A stretch of DNA of 64,000 nucleotides from an uncultured Bacteroidales bacterium (GTDB taxonomy: Bacteria > Bacteroidota > Bacteroidia > Bacteroidales > P3): positions 124,001 to 188,000 of the forward strand of contig CAMVMX010000002.1 of assembly GCA_947168665.1 (NCBI GenBank), in the 5' to 3' direction. The notes below the pieces were generated by a model. That model was not told the DNA's origin, ran no database searches, and saw only the letters and a list, made by a program, of their open reading frames with translations. The translations under genes and the position numbers were made by a program. Position 1 is the first letter of the stretch, and each line of letters opens with the position of its first letter. This document shows, one piece after another, positions 55,201 to 64,000 of this stretch.

Positions 55201-58200
55201 CTATGTGGGTGGCGAGATGCAAGTGGGCGACGGCACTGCCACGGTCAGCAACTACCCCATCAACACCTACTATAATTACACCGTCTGCCAGATTCTCTAC
55301 AGCAACGCCGAGGTGGCAGCCCTCACCGACACCATTTTCGGGGTCAAGCTGTACCAAACCTCTACAGGTACCAACACTCGCAACGTGACCATCTATCTCG
55401 ACACCACCAGCCGCGCAGCTCTCACCGGCAGCAGCGACTTTGTAGTCATGGACAGCTCCAAGGTGGTCTATTCCGGCTCCATCGCGCTCCACGAGGGCTG
55501 GAACACTTTCACCTTCACCACTCCCTGGGTGCGCCCCAACACTTCCACCAACCTTGTCCTCACCTTCGACGACAACACCGGCTCCTATTCCAGCTCTACC
55601 AACTGGCAGGCCACTACCGGCCAGAACGGCACCACCCTCTACGCCTACGGCGATGGCACCAACTACAACCCCACCACCGCGCTCAGTAGTCTCTCCACCA
55701 ACCCGTCGCGGCCTAACGTGGTGTTTGTGGCCCCCTGTGGCGATGCCACCTGTGTGCCTCCTACCGTCTCGGTAGGCGCCACCACCTCCTCCAGTGTTAC
55801 CCTCAACTGGGTACCTGGCCTTAACGAGACCGCTTGGACTGTGGAATACCGTCTGCTGTCTGATACGGTCTGGACCGTGGCCGTAGCTTCCACCACCGCC
55901 CAAACCCACACCCTCTCCGGCCTCTATCCCAACACGGCATACGCTTTCCGTGTCGGCAGCCTCTGCACTACCACCACGGATGTTCCTTTCGGTTTCGCCA
56001 CCGCACGCACAGCTTGCGCCACGATGAGCCGCAGTTCGCTGCCGCTGGTTGAGGATTTCGAGTCTTACACCACCGGCGACGTACCCAACTGCTGGCAGGC
56101 TTTGATGACGGGCAGCAGCAATTCCGGCACGTTCCCGATGTGCTATAACCACTCCTACAACGCCTACAGCGGCAACATCTATTTCGAAATGGAGACCTCC
56201 TCCACCGAGACCGAAATCTTCACCCTGCCCGCCATCGACACCATCGACGGCCTTGAGGTGAGCTTCTATGCCGCCGCTTTTTCCTACAGTGCCCCCTCGG
56301 TGTTTGAGGTGGGTGTTATGGAGGGCGACACGGCTTTTGTGCCGCTCGACACGCTCAGCGTCAATACCAGCTACAGTATTGCCTACACCCGCCAAGTGGT
56401 GCGCATCCACTATAGCGGCAGTGCCACCCGCATCGCCTTCCGCGCCACGGGCAGTTCTTATACACTCTTCCTTGACGACTTCTCGGTCTACGTGCCCAAC
56501 CCCTGCGACTCTGTATCCAATGTGGTGGTCGACACCATCGGCATGAGCCGCCTGTCCGTATCTTGGACCGACACCGCCGCCACGGGCAGCTACACTGTCA
56601 AGCTCGGCACGGTGGACAATCCCGCCTCAGCCCTCTTCACCGACACCACTTCCGCCACGCACTATACCTTCACGGGTCTCACAGGCCTCACCACTTATTA
56701 TGTGTGGGTCTACGCCAACTGCACGGCCGGCCTTAGCGATCCCGCCACGGCCTCGGCCACCACGCTGGGTGCCGACCCCCACTATCTGCCATACGCCAAC
56801 GACTTTGAGGATTCCACCAACGTCTTCTCCGTTTATCAGCGCTCGGGCTCCAACACATGGTTCGCCGGCTCGGCTGTCAGCCACGGCGGCAGCCGCAGCA
56901 TGTATGTCACCAACGACGGCGGCACCTCCAATGCCTACACCAATACCGTCCAGTCCATCTCCTTTGCCATGACTTATCTGCAAATACCCTTCGACAGCTC
57001 CTACGCTATCAGCTACGACTGGCGTTGCCAAGGCGAAGGCAGCTATGACCTCATGCGCATTGCCCTCGTGCCCGAGGATTACGACTTCACCAATGCCTTC
57101 ACCTCCATCAATCGCTACAGCAACACCCTGCCCACGGGCTGGGTGGCCCTCGACGGCGGCAAGAAAAACCTCCACAACACATGGATACACGAAGAGAACT
57201 CCGTCCGTGTGGAGGCCGGCAATTACTATCTGACGGTGGTCTGGATTAACGACAATCACTTTGGCTCCAATCCCGCCGCCGCCATCGACAACCTCTCGTT
57301 CAACCTCCTCACCTGCCCGCCGCCCGAGTCGCTGCAGGCCGTGGCCACCTCGTCGCGCACCATCGATGTGAGCTGGGATGCCGGTTCCGCATCGTCGTGG
57401 GTGGTTGAATACGGCGTTGCCGGTTTCTCCCGCGGCATGGGCACCATCGCCACGGTGACCTCGCCCGCCGCCACCCTCAACGGTCTGGCCCCCTCCACCA
57501 CCTACGAAATCTATGTCCGTCCCATTTGCGGCACATCCGACTCCGGCTTCACTGCCCGCACCACCTGCTCCACGGGCTGCGACAGCGTGATTACCGAGTT
57601 CCCCTGGGTGGAGGATTTTGAGAACGGCATTGCCTGCTGGGACCAGCACTTTGCCCTCGGCACAGTCGAATGGACCACAGGCCGCGGCGGCAACGCCTAC
57701 GGTGGCATGTCGGGTGCCGCCACGGGGCAGTACAACGCACGCTTCACCTGCAACAGTTATAACAATTATACGACTTACCTCATCACCCCGATGCTCGACA
57801 TTGAGGGCGAGGACGAGGTGATGATGACTTTCTACCATGCCCAGCCCGCCTGGGGCACCGACCAGGACACCCTGGCCGTCCTCTACCGCACCAGCCCCGA
57901 TTCCTCCTGGCACTATCTCGCCTCGTGGAACAACAACATCGACCACTGGCAGGCCGACACGGTAATGTTGCCCAACACTTCCTCCACTTACCAGGTGGCT
58001 TTCATGGCCCACTCCGGTTTCGGCCTGGGCATCCTGCTGGACAGCATAGTGGTCTACGGCACGGAGTCGTGCACCCGTCCCACCATTGCCAACGTCAATG
58101 TGGGTGCCACCTCGCTGACGGCCACCTGGACCAGCCCCGCAGCCAGCTTCGACGTGGCCATCAAGCCCGCAAGTTCCAGCGCTTGGCCCGCCGCCACCCG

Positions 58201-59146
58201 TGTCACCTCTCATTCCTATACTTTCACCGGCCTCGAACCCACCACACAGTATAACTATCGCATCCGCAGTATCTGCAACGATACTTCCCTCTCGTTCTGG
58301 ACCACCAGCAATTGCGTTACCGACACGCTGGTGTGCTATGTGCCGGAGAATCTCGCCGTCTCGTCCTGCGACTTCCAGAGCGTTTCCCTCACATGGAATG
58401 CCGATGTGACGAACCACGCGCTGGCGTATGTAGTCAATGTCTACAATTCTGCCATGCAGATGTACGACACTGTCTACAGCAACACGGCCACGGTGATGGG
58501 TCTTTATGCCGACATGAACTATAACGTCCGTGTCCGCGCCCAGTGTTCCGCCACCACTTATAGCGACTGGTGCGAGATGATTACTTTCAGCACTTCCTCT
58601 TGCCAGACGGTGGCCGATGTGGTCGTCAGCGATGTGACCGACCGTGGAGTAACCGTCAGTTGGACCCCGCAGGGCGATGCCACCCGGTGGGAGGTGGCGT
58701 ATGGCTACATGGGCTTCGACCAAGGCTCCGGCACCACCGTCACCGTTGACGCGCCCAGCTGTATCATCACGGGGCTGGAGCCTGAGACCGAATATGACGT
58801 GATTGTCCGCTCGCTCTGCTCCGACGAGGTCTACAGCTCGTGGAGCCATCCCAAGAATTTCGTCACGCTGCCCCGTGTTGGCATCGGCGAGACTGACGGG
58901 GAAGTGAGCTGCTCAATCTATCCCAACCCCGCCACCACCGAGACCACCATCACCATTGCCGGTGCCAACGGCACTGTCAGTATCACTGTGGTCGACATGG
59001 ACGGACGCACCGTGGCCACCGACCAGCTTTCCTGCACCGCCGGCTGCACCAAGCAGATGACCCTGCAGCACCTGGCCCAGGGCGCCTACTTTGTCCGTAT
59101 CGTGGGCGACAATGTCAACGTGGTCCGCAAACTCGTGGTCCGCTAA
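52280..59146 (+). CDS. Large secreted modular protein with repeated choice-of-anchor/MAM-like and FN3 domains and T9SS type A sorting domain
   Basis: Signal peptide; repeats LPLAEGFDGGSLPSCWNVTEVSGSYP / LPLHEDFDGYNGEFPSCWRITEQSGSYP / LPLVEDFESYTTGDVPNCWQALM; CTD SIYPNPATTETTITIAG...AQGAYFVRIVGDNVNVVRKLVVR. Confidence 0.9.
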   Translation: MKNIFRIIALLVAAVLPVATWGQSYQTVPYTTSFEGLSTGDQPTGWVALQTGQNMSITFPCAYSYAPNAHTGSVYYEFEFSSSSTSRSELVATCEFANPSSLMIDFYAVTTSANAPDLFEVGVMEDSVFVPVDTVAFTTASSFSSSNYSRYRVYLAEYSGDGHRIAFRATRTTSGQMTFFMDDLTIDNAPSCAYMPGTPSATVDSNSAILTWGAPSVSMGYFIYLNNDSSWYFSSTNSYNFVGLDANTQYSGMVYNTCNGADTSEAVPFSFRTACGMTALPLAEGFDGGSLPSCWNVTEVSGSYPQAYGSYAHSGSGCLRMYGTGQYQSIATPLIYADLNQLQLRFWARRSSSYYNSAFAVGYTTSLDSVPNIAWVDTVAPGTDYAEYLYQFEYAPAAHGYVVFRKTSYSGDYGSLYIDDVEVSLAPTCLSMPGTPVVDAVDSANARLHWAAAQEGNYYALYVEQDSSWHDSYDTSYTITGLAPNTFYTGRLYNICSAGDTSNCTYFSFRTLCATTVLPLHEDFDGYNGEFPSCWRITEQSGSYPMVSTSGGRSGWGIYIYAYNAHVSIASPRIEQPINTVETKFWARQTSNDGMRVVVGYVTNLDSVATSAVWLDTFDLTTSWAEYTADFSRLTTADTGYVVYRKLSGGYNSVYIDDITIRQVSTCAYPASLYSTGTASGQMSLAWVDSVGSAWQVVYGPQGMDPDTATVNTATVYTNAATLTGLADSITYDFYVRTLCSGENSYWQGPLTARPNLYVMTASASDTVSMCGGTIVDNGGLDGNYAYNQNSTLVVYPTEEGQTIRIRGSYHTYSSDPMYGQLTLYEGVGTTGRVLGTFSGQDTLNVLSLEGAVTIRYTSAGYSDYYTSEGYELLVSCEPLASCNPVYDVEVSAVAGSSAIVSWEYGTAVVPESFTVTVTDTALGSTVAYTVADTVRSYQLSGLTQTTTYLVTVMANCSATDASDPVGAYFTTTCYVGGEMQVGDGTATVSNYPINTYYNYTVCQILYSNAEVAALTDTIFGVKLYQTSTGTNTRNVTIYLDTTSRAALTGSSDFVVMDSSKVVYSGSIALHEGWNTFTFTTPWVRPNTSTNLVLTFDDNTGSYSSSTNWQATTGQNGTTLYAYGDGTNYNPTTALSSLSTNPSRPNVVFVAPCGDATCVPPTVSVGATTSSSVTLNWVPGLNETAWTVEYRLLSDTVWTVAVASTTAQTHTLSGLYPNTAYAFRVGSLCTTTTDVPFGFATARTACATMSRSSLPLVEDFESYTTGDVPNCWQALMTGSSNSGTFPMCYNHSYNAYSGNIYFEMETSSTETEIFTLPAIDTIDGLEVSFYAAAFSYSAPSVFEVGVMEGDTAFVPLDTLSVNTSYSIAYTRQVVRIHYSGSATRIAFRATGSSYTLFLDDFSVYVPNPCDSVSNVVVDTIGMSRLSVSWTDTAATGSYTVKLGTVDNPASALFTDTTSATHYTFTGLTGLTTYYVWVYANCTAGLSDPATASATTLGADPHYLPYANDFEDSTNVFSVYQRSGSNTWFAGSAVSHGGSRSMYVTNDGGTSNAYTNTVQSISFAMTYLQIPFDSSYAISYDWRCQGEGSYDLMRIALVPEDYDFTNAFTSINRYSNTLPTGWVALDGGKKNLHNTWIHEENSVRVEAGNYYLTVVWINDNHFGSNPAAAIDNLSFNLLTCPPPESLQAVATSSRTIDVSWDAGSASSWVVEYGVAGFSRGMGTIATVTSPAATLNGLAPSTTYEIYVRPICGTSDSGFTARTTCSTGCDSVITEFPWVEDFENGIACWDQHFALGTVEWTTGRGGNAYGGMSGAATGQYNARFTCNSYNNYTTYLITPMLDIEGEDEVMMTFYHAQPAWGTDQDTLAVLYRTSPDSSWHYLASWNNNIDHWQADTVMLPNTSSTYQVAFMAHSGFGLGILLDSIVVYGTESCTRPTIANVNVGATSLTATWTSPAASFDVAIKPASSSAWPAATRVTSHSYTFTGLEPTTQYNYRIRSICNDTSLSFWTTSNCVTDTLVCYVPENLAVSSCDFQSVSLTWNADVTNHALAYVVNVYNSAMQMYDTVYSNTATVMGLYADMNYNVRVRAQCSATTYSDWCEMITFSTSSCQTVADVVVSDVTDRGVTVSWTPQGDATRWEVAYGYMGFDQGSGTTVTVDAPSCIITGLEPETEYDVIVRSLCSDEVYSSWSHPKNFVTLPRVGIGETDGEVSCSIYPNPATTETTITIAGANGTVSITVVDMDGRTVATDQLSCTAGCTKQMTLQHLAQGAYFVRIVGDNVNVVRKLVVR

Positions 59147-59222
59147 CCACCCGGCGGCGCGCCGCCGCTGGCAGTTAATAGAATCGAAAACGGCACGTAA
59201 ACCCGTTTCACGTTTCACCTTC

Positions 59223-59255
59223 AAAGGAGTGCTCACCCGGGCACTCCTTTTTTTG
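59223..59255 (+). terminator. Intrinsic terminator
   Basis: AAAGGAGTGC-TCACCCGG-GCACTCCTTTTTTT. Confidence 0.9.
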
Positions 59256-59435
59256 TCCCCCTCATACTTTGTGCGACTCCCTGCTCTTTGTAGTCCAGGA
59301 CAAACGCGCACCCGGATTTTGATTGCCGCACCGCTGGCTCTTCGTCCATCCGCGCCGAACAGGGGCAGGGCCGTTCCGTATGCTCTGTGTTGGCTCCTTT
59401 TGGTTTGCTTTTTGCCTCTTGTGAAGAAACTAAGT

Positions 59436-59473
59436 GGAAAGTAAATGGAAATAAAATAGGAACAAAATAGAAA
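59436..59473. repeat. Purine-rich 38-nt block, copy 2 of 29904-29941 (inverted orientation)
   Basis: GGAAAGTAAATGGAAATAAAATAGGAACAAAATAGAAA. Confidence 0.5.
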
Positions 59474-59730
59474 AGAAGTGGCGGACCTGGAGCGAGGGCG
59501 CACAGTGCGGTGGGAAGGGATGTGAGGAGGCTTGAATCGGACTAACACAATCCTACTTTGCCACCATTCCGATGTGTTGGTGGCGGGTGGGGGAGAGGGG
59601 GTCGCGGAGGCTGTGGTGGGGCAAGGGATTGGGATGGTGCGGAGTTGGTTGGGCTTGCGGTTGGGAGATGGGCGAGGGGCGGGGTGCGCGCCTTTCCCCG
59701 TAGGGGAAAGTGGCCGGGGTGTGGCGGCGG

Positions 59731-59765
59731 GCAAAGGGAAAGCCCCGGCCGGCGGGTCGGGGCTT
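59731..59765 (-). terminator. Probable intrinsic terminator for the type-B cargo gene
   Basis: Minus strand AAGCCCCG-...-CGGGGCTTTCCCTTTGC. Confidence 0.55.
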
Positions 59766-59792
59766 GTGGGGTTGGTGGGCGGCGGTGAGCCG

Positions 59793-62700
59793 TCAGGGTT
59801 TGCGGAGGATTTCGATGACGCCGTTGCGCTGGACGGAGCCGTCGTTGCCTGAGCCCACGAAGCGGTAGTAGTAGGTGCCGTCGGGGGTGGAGGTGCTTTC
59901 GGGGTCCCAGAAGTGGTCGTCGAGGCTGATGTTGTCGACTTGGTAGACGATGTGGCCCCAGCGGTCGTAGATGGTGAGTTTGTTGTAGGGGTAGCGGTGG
60001 TATTCGATGAGGTTGCCGATACGGAAGCGGTCGTTGTAGCCGTCGCCATTGGGGGTGACGACGCTGGGGAACTGGAGGGTGGAGGGGGCGATGCGGACGG
60101 TGTCGGTGACGGTGTCGGTGCAGAAGAGGGTGTCGCCGTCGGGGTTGATGTTGTATTGGGTGAGGATGAGCCATACTTGGTAGGAGGCGGGCAGCTGGAC
60201 GCCGGTGGTGTCCCATCGGTAGGCGGGGTTGGTGAGGTGGGTGGAGTCGAGGTCGTCGGGGTTGAGGGGTTGCTTTTCGAACAGCCAGAGGAAGGAGCAG
60301 GTGGAGTCGAGGGGGATGGAGGTGTTGTGGAAGACGGTCCAGGGGTGGAGCTGCGAGGGCTGGAGGGTGTCCCAGAAGAAGTCGGCTTTGGGCGAGGGGG
60401 TGACGCGGACGCCGGAGTGGTTGAAGAGGGTGTCGGTGCAGCCGAGGATGTCGACGACGGAGAGTTGGAAGCGGTAGTGGCCGGTGGTGTAGGTGTGGGC
60501 GAAGAAGGGTGTGCGGTCGTAGGGGCCGGAGCCTTGGTTGCGGGTGGTGCTGTCGTCGAGTTGCCAGGTGCTGGCGGAGGCGTGGAGGGAGGTGTTGCGG
60601 AAGTAGAGTGTGTAGGGGGAGCAGCCTTGCCAGAGGGTGTCGGCGACGGGAATCCAGTGGATAGTGTCGTCGGAGATGAGCCAGCCGGCGCGGGCGGCAG
60701 AGCTGTCGGGGAGGAGGATGGTGTGGTAGAGGCTGTCGCAGCCGTGGATGGTCTGGAAGGTGTCGGCGAGGTGGTCGGGGGCATAGTGGGGGATGCCGTG
60801 GAAGTAGTAGGGCTGGCGGCGGCAGAGGAGGATGGTGTCGTAGTGGTCGAAGCGGGGGTGGAGGGCCAGGGCTATGTGGAAGGCGCTGTCGCAGCCTTGG
60901 AGGGTGCGGTAGGTGACGGTGTAGTTGCCGGTGGAGGTGAGGAGGGTGTCGTGGAAGCGGTAGGCGGCTCCGTCGCAGAGGGTGTCGGCGGTGTAGGTGT
61001 GGTAGGCGGGATGGACGGTGAGGTTGAGGTGGACGGTGCTGTCGCATCCGGCTTGGGTGCGGAGGCTGTCGATGTATTGGCCGGACTGGTAGACGGTGTC
61101 GTTCGCGAGGATGTAGCCGCGGTCGCTGCAGGCTTGGGCTTCGGCGTGGGTGTTGTAGTAGGGGTTGGTGCGGAGGGTGAGGTGGTAGATGCTGTCGCAT
61201 TGGTGCACGGTGCGGTAGGGGCTTTCGAAGTAGAGGATGGTGTCGGGCTGGATGCCGGCGGGGAGGGTGATGCCGTAGCGGTTGTAGGGTTGGTTGGAGC
61301 AGAGGTTGTCGGTGATGTGGAGGTGGTAGGAGGGATGGACGGTGAGGAGGAGGAGTGTTTCGGTGATGCTGTCGGGGGCGAAGGTCTGGCGGATGGTGTA
61401 GGCTCCGGTTTCGGTAAAGGTGGAGCCGGCCAGGCGGAAGGTGTCGCCGTGGCAGATGGCGGAGCGGAGGGTGTCGTAGTGGATGCAGGGCGAGGGGATG
61501 GGGATGCGGATGAGGGTGTCGTGGGAGCATGAGCCTTGGCCGAGGAGGGCTGTGAGGCGGACGTCGGCGTAGCCGGGTTGGAAGATGTGGGTGGGATGGC
61601 GCAGACGGCTGCTGTCGCCGTCGCCGAAGTCCCAGATGAAGGAGTCGCATTCCATGTCGGAGGTTTGGGAGCTGTCGGTGGCTACGCGGCTGAGGTTCAA
61701 GAAACGGACTTGGACACGGCAGTCGATGGTGTCGACGAATTGGTAGGTGAAATTGGCGTGGGGGAATATGTTGCCGACGACGACGGTTTTCTCGAAGAAG
61801 CAGTTGGCGTTGGTGTTGCCGGCGAAGGAGGCGTGGCAGCGGTAGGTGCCGGGCTGGGAGCTGGTGAAGGTTTGGGTGGTGTCGAGGGTGACGCCGGTGC
61901 TGTCGACGTTGTACCAGCGGTAGCGGAAGCCTTCGGGGGCGGTGAAGGTGTTGGCGGTGACGTGGCCGCAGGCGCCGGTGCGGATGTATTTCTGGTCGCA
62001 GGAGAGGGTGAAGTAGGCATAGCCGAAGTGGCCGGATTGCGAGCAGTCGCGGGTGGTGAGTTTGACGAAGATGCGGCGGCCGTGGAATGGGCTGAGGTCG
62101 ATACCGACAGAGGTCCAGTCTTTCCAGAGGACGGTGGAGGTGTCGTAGTGGTAGGTGTTCCACTGGAGGGAGTCGGAGGGGACGAAGTCGGCGGAGTAGC
62201 ATTCGGGGCTGATGGGGATGTCGTTCTGGTCAGTGATGGTGAATTGGAAGCGGGGCTGTTCGTCGGGCTGGTGGTCGGGATTTTCGAGCACGGCGGCGTA
62301 GCGGAGCAGGAGGATGTCGGCATTGGCGGTGTCGACGATGTATTCGTAGGTGATGCTTTCGGCTTCGCCGCCGATGTTCCAGTTGCCGAGGCGGACGGAG
62401 AGGTCGTGGCCCCAGGGGATGGAGCGGAGTTGGTTGCCGGTGCGGGGGTCGCGGAAGGAGGTGTCGGTCATGACGGTGTGGCGCGAGTAGATGTTGTCGG
62501 GGCCGAAGTCGATGGTGCCTTGGTTGGCGTCGGGGTCGTTGACGTCGCCGTAGCGGCAGCGGGTGTGGCAAGAGTAGAGGTTGGTGAAGTCGATGCAGTT
62601 GTCGCCGCCGGCGCAGAATTCGTACCAGGTGGTGTCGATGCATTCGACGGCGTTGTTGGTGATGAAGGCGGAGTAGAGTGTGCCGGGTGTGAGGCCGCTG

Positions 62701-64000
62701 AGGTGGACGGTGCGGGAGTCGGAGGAGAGGGAGTCCATGTGGTCGCGGTCGGGGCCGTACCAGAAGGTCCAGCGGGTGGCGGTGCTGTTGTCGTCCCAGC
62801 GGATGCGGCATGTGGAGTCGGTCATGAGGTCGGCCTGGATGTTGCCAATGGTGTTGAAGAGGACTTGGAACTGGAAGCCGGAGTTGGTGAGGGTGTCGCC
62901 GTTGCTGTTGAACTGGATGCAGAGGTGGCCGGTGGTGGAATGGATTTCGAAATGGTCGTCGTCGCCGCTCCAGTTGACGATGTACCACTGCCAGGAGCCT
63001 TCGTCGTAGATGGTGAGTTGGTCGTCGGGGTGGATATGGGCATTGCCGCGGAGGGTGATGGGGTCGCCGGAGGAGGAGCGGAGGTGGATGGTCTGGTTGC
63101 TGTTGTAGTGGTAGTCGTGGTGGCCGCCGGGGTCGAGGACGGTGTAGCAGCTGTTGATGTCGAGGGTGCGCGAGGTGTCGGCGTTGAGGGGCATGATGAT
63201 GAGGGTGGTGTCGCAGGGGGTGGTGAAGGCGTGTTTGACGGGGGCATGGCAGCTGATGATGGTTTCGTTGCTCCAGAGGTAGCAGACGTATTGGCAGTCG
63301 GGGTTGAGGGCGTTGAGGGTGCATGAGCGGGTGGAGGTGCTGAGGGTGTCGAGCGAGCGCTCGTCGGGGCCATAGGCTATCCACCAGCGGGTGGCGTCGG
63401 AGGTGTCGGTCCAGGTGAGGGTGGCGGTGGAGCAGGAGGGGTGGGAGGCGGTGATTTGGTGGATGGCGTAGCTCATGAGGAGTTCGAGGTCGAAGCCTTC
63501 GCCGTTGCCGTGGGGGTCGGAGGATGATTGGAATATGAGGCAGAGGTATCCGTCGGGGGAGTAGACGTGAGTGTTGCCGATGCCGCTGTAGTCGGAAGTG
63601 GTGGCGACGGTGTGGATGTGGAGTGAGCTGGAGCCGAGGTTGTAGTGTCCGTTGAGGGTGAATCCACGGCCGTCGGCAGTGCTGAAGTCGTGGTCCATGG
63701 TGCAGTCGGGGAATGGCGGGTTGAGGCCGCCCACATCGTAGATGTGGATGCACTCGGTGGAGGGGATGATGTCGACGGGATTTTCGACAAGAGAGTGGCG
63801 GCTGATATTTTCGAGGAGGGTGTTGTGGTATTGGGTGACCCAGAAGTCGGGGTCGTGGCGAGTGCGGATGCCGTAGATGGAGGGGATGACGCAGGGCGAG
63901 GCGCTGAAGTTGCTTTCGATTTGGAGGTAGCACTGGGCGTTGCGGTGGAGTCCGGTGAGGATGGCTTGGTTGGTGGCGGCGGTGATGGTGCGGAGGGAGT
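59793..64000 (-). CDS. Large secreted protein with T9SS type B (gliding motility-associated, CHU_C-like) sorting domain; 5' end beyond the window
   Basis: C-terminus LQFPSVVTPNGDGYNDRFRIGNLIEYHRYPYNKLTIYDRWGHIVYQVDNI...DGTYYYRFVGSGNDGSVQRNGVIEILRKP; frame stays open past the listed GTG at 63734 through base 64000 (SLRTITAATNQAILTGLHRNAQCYLQIESNFSASPC...). Confidence 0.9.
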   Translation of the reverse strand, partial: SLRTITAATNQAILTGLHRNAQCYLQIESNFSASPCVIPSIYGIRTRHDPDFWVTQYHNTLLENISRHSLVENPVDIIPSTECIHIYDVGGLNPPFPDCTMDHDFSTADGRGFTLNGHYNLGSSSLHIHTVATTSDYSGIGNTHVYSPDGYLCLIFQSSSDPHGNGEGFDLELLMSYAIHQITASHPSCSTATLTWTDTSDATRWWIAYGPDERSLDTLSTSTRSCTLNALNPDCQYVCYLWSNETIISCHAPVKHAFTTPCDTTLIIMPLNADTSRTLDINSCYTVLDPGGHHDYHYNSNQTIHLRSSSGDPITLRGNAHIHPDDQLTIYDEGSWQWYIVNWSGDDDHFEIHSTTGHLCIQFNSNGDTLTNSGFQFQVLFNTIGNIQADLMTDSTCRIRWDDNSTATRWTFWYGPDRDHMDSLSSDSRTVHLSGLTPGTLYSAFITNNAVECIDTTWYEFCAGGDNCIDFTNLYSCHTRCRYGDVNDPDANQGTIDFGPDNIYSRHTVMTDTSFRDPRTGNQLRSIPWGHDLSVRLGNWNIGGEAESITYEYIVDTANADILLLRYAAVLENPDHQPDEQPRFQFTITDQNDIPISPECYSADFVPSDSLQWNTYHYDTSTVLWKDWTSVGIDLSPFHGRRIFVKLTTRDCSQSGHFGYAYFTLSCDQKYIRTGACGHVTANTFTAPEGFRYRWYNVDSTGVTLDTTQTFTSSQPGTYRCHASFAGNTNANCFFEKTVVVGNIFPHANFTYQFVDTIDCRVQVRFLNLSRVATDSSQTSDMECDSFIWDFGDGDSSRLRHPTHIFQPGYADVRLTALLGQGSCSHDTLIRIPIPSPCIHYDTLRSAICHGDTFRLAGSTFTETGAYTIRQTFAPDSITETLLLLTVHPSYHLHITDNLCSNQPYNRYGITLPAGIQPDTILYFESPYRTVHQCDSIYHLTLRTNPYYNTHAEAQACSDRGYILANDTVYQSGQYIDSLRTQAGCDSTVHLNLTVHPAYHTYTADTLCDGAAYRFHDTLLTSTGNYTVTYRTLQGCDSAFHIALALHPRFDHYDTILLCRRQPYYFHGIPHYAPDHLADTFQTIHGCDSLYHTILLPDSSAARAGWLISDDTIHWIPVADTLWQGCSPYTLYFRNTSLHASASTWQLDDSTTRNQGSGPYDRTPFFAHTYTTGHYRFQLSVVDILGCTDTLFNHSGVRVTPSPKADFFWDTLQPSQLHPWTVFHNTSIPLDSTCSFLWLFEKQPLNPDDLDSTHLTNPAYRWDTTGVQLPASYQVWLILTQYNINPDGDTLFCTDTVTDTVRIAPSTLQFPSVVTPNGDGYNDRFRIGNLIEYHRYPYNKLTIYDRWGHIVYQVDNISLDDHFWDPESTSTPDGTYYYRFVGSGNDGSVQRNGVIEILRKP

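Noticed and set aside
56627-58849. 740-aa minus-strand ORF
   Set aside because: Antisense to the 2288-aa T9SS protein; no signal peptide or motif
58913-60784. 623-aa Pro/Thr/Ser-rich minus-strand ORF
   Set aside because: Out-of-frame reading of the type-B cargo gene plus its 3' intergenic region; low-complexity translation
59542-62202. 886-aa Arg/His/Leu/Pro-rich minus-strand ORF
   Set aside because: Alternative frame of the type-B cargo gene; the frame encoding the CHU_C-like C-terminus is clearly the real one
59913-63326. Two large plus-strand Gly/Val/Glu-rich ORFs (539 and 596 aa)
   Set aside because: Antisense to the type-B cargo gene; dominated by GVV/GEE codon-bias artefacts

Overview
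This 64-kb window is chromosomal DNA from a member of the Bacteroidota, most likely order Bacteroidales. The evidence is TTTG-N19-TAnnTTTG promoters, T9SS type A and type B C-terminal sorting domains, a fimbrillin-like lipoprotein, and a tmRNA tag reading GENNYALAA. The left half (about 1-35 kb) is mostly housekeeping: ackA, cysS, trpS, S41 protease, Mrp/NifU, TatD, RnfA, mannose-1-P guanylyltransferase, rpsT, tRNA-Glu, tRNA-Asp and ssrA. Lipoproteins, two ECF sigma factors and two C69 peptidases are interspersed. The right half (about 35-64 kb) is a surface/secretion island. It holds a 3114-aa LamG-containing T9SS protein coupled to a lipoprotein, a small ORF carrying in-frame palindromic repeats, a fimbrillin-like gene, a CotH/VTC/DUF4956 triad, two type-A FN3 cargo proteins and a convergent type-B cargo gene running off the window edge. 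The most notable observations are: (1) three copies of a near-identical ECF-type promoter (TGTAAGAAA-N13-CGTC/T, fixed spacing) upstream of lipoprotein genes, one heading the operon that encodes an ECF sigma factor; (2) a solute-binding protein whose SBP_bac_3 sub-lobes appear in permuted order; (3) an arginase-fold protein lacking canonical metal-binding motifs; (4) a lipoprotein that repeats a module of the giant protein and is ATGA-coupled to it; (5) REP-like palindromic repeats, one set inside an ORF. No CRISPR array, IS element, prophage or rRNA was seen. All family names come from reading motifs by eye; no searches were run.
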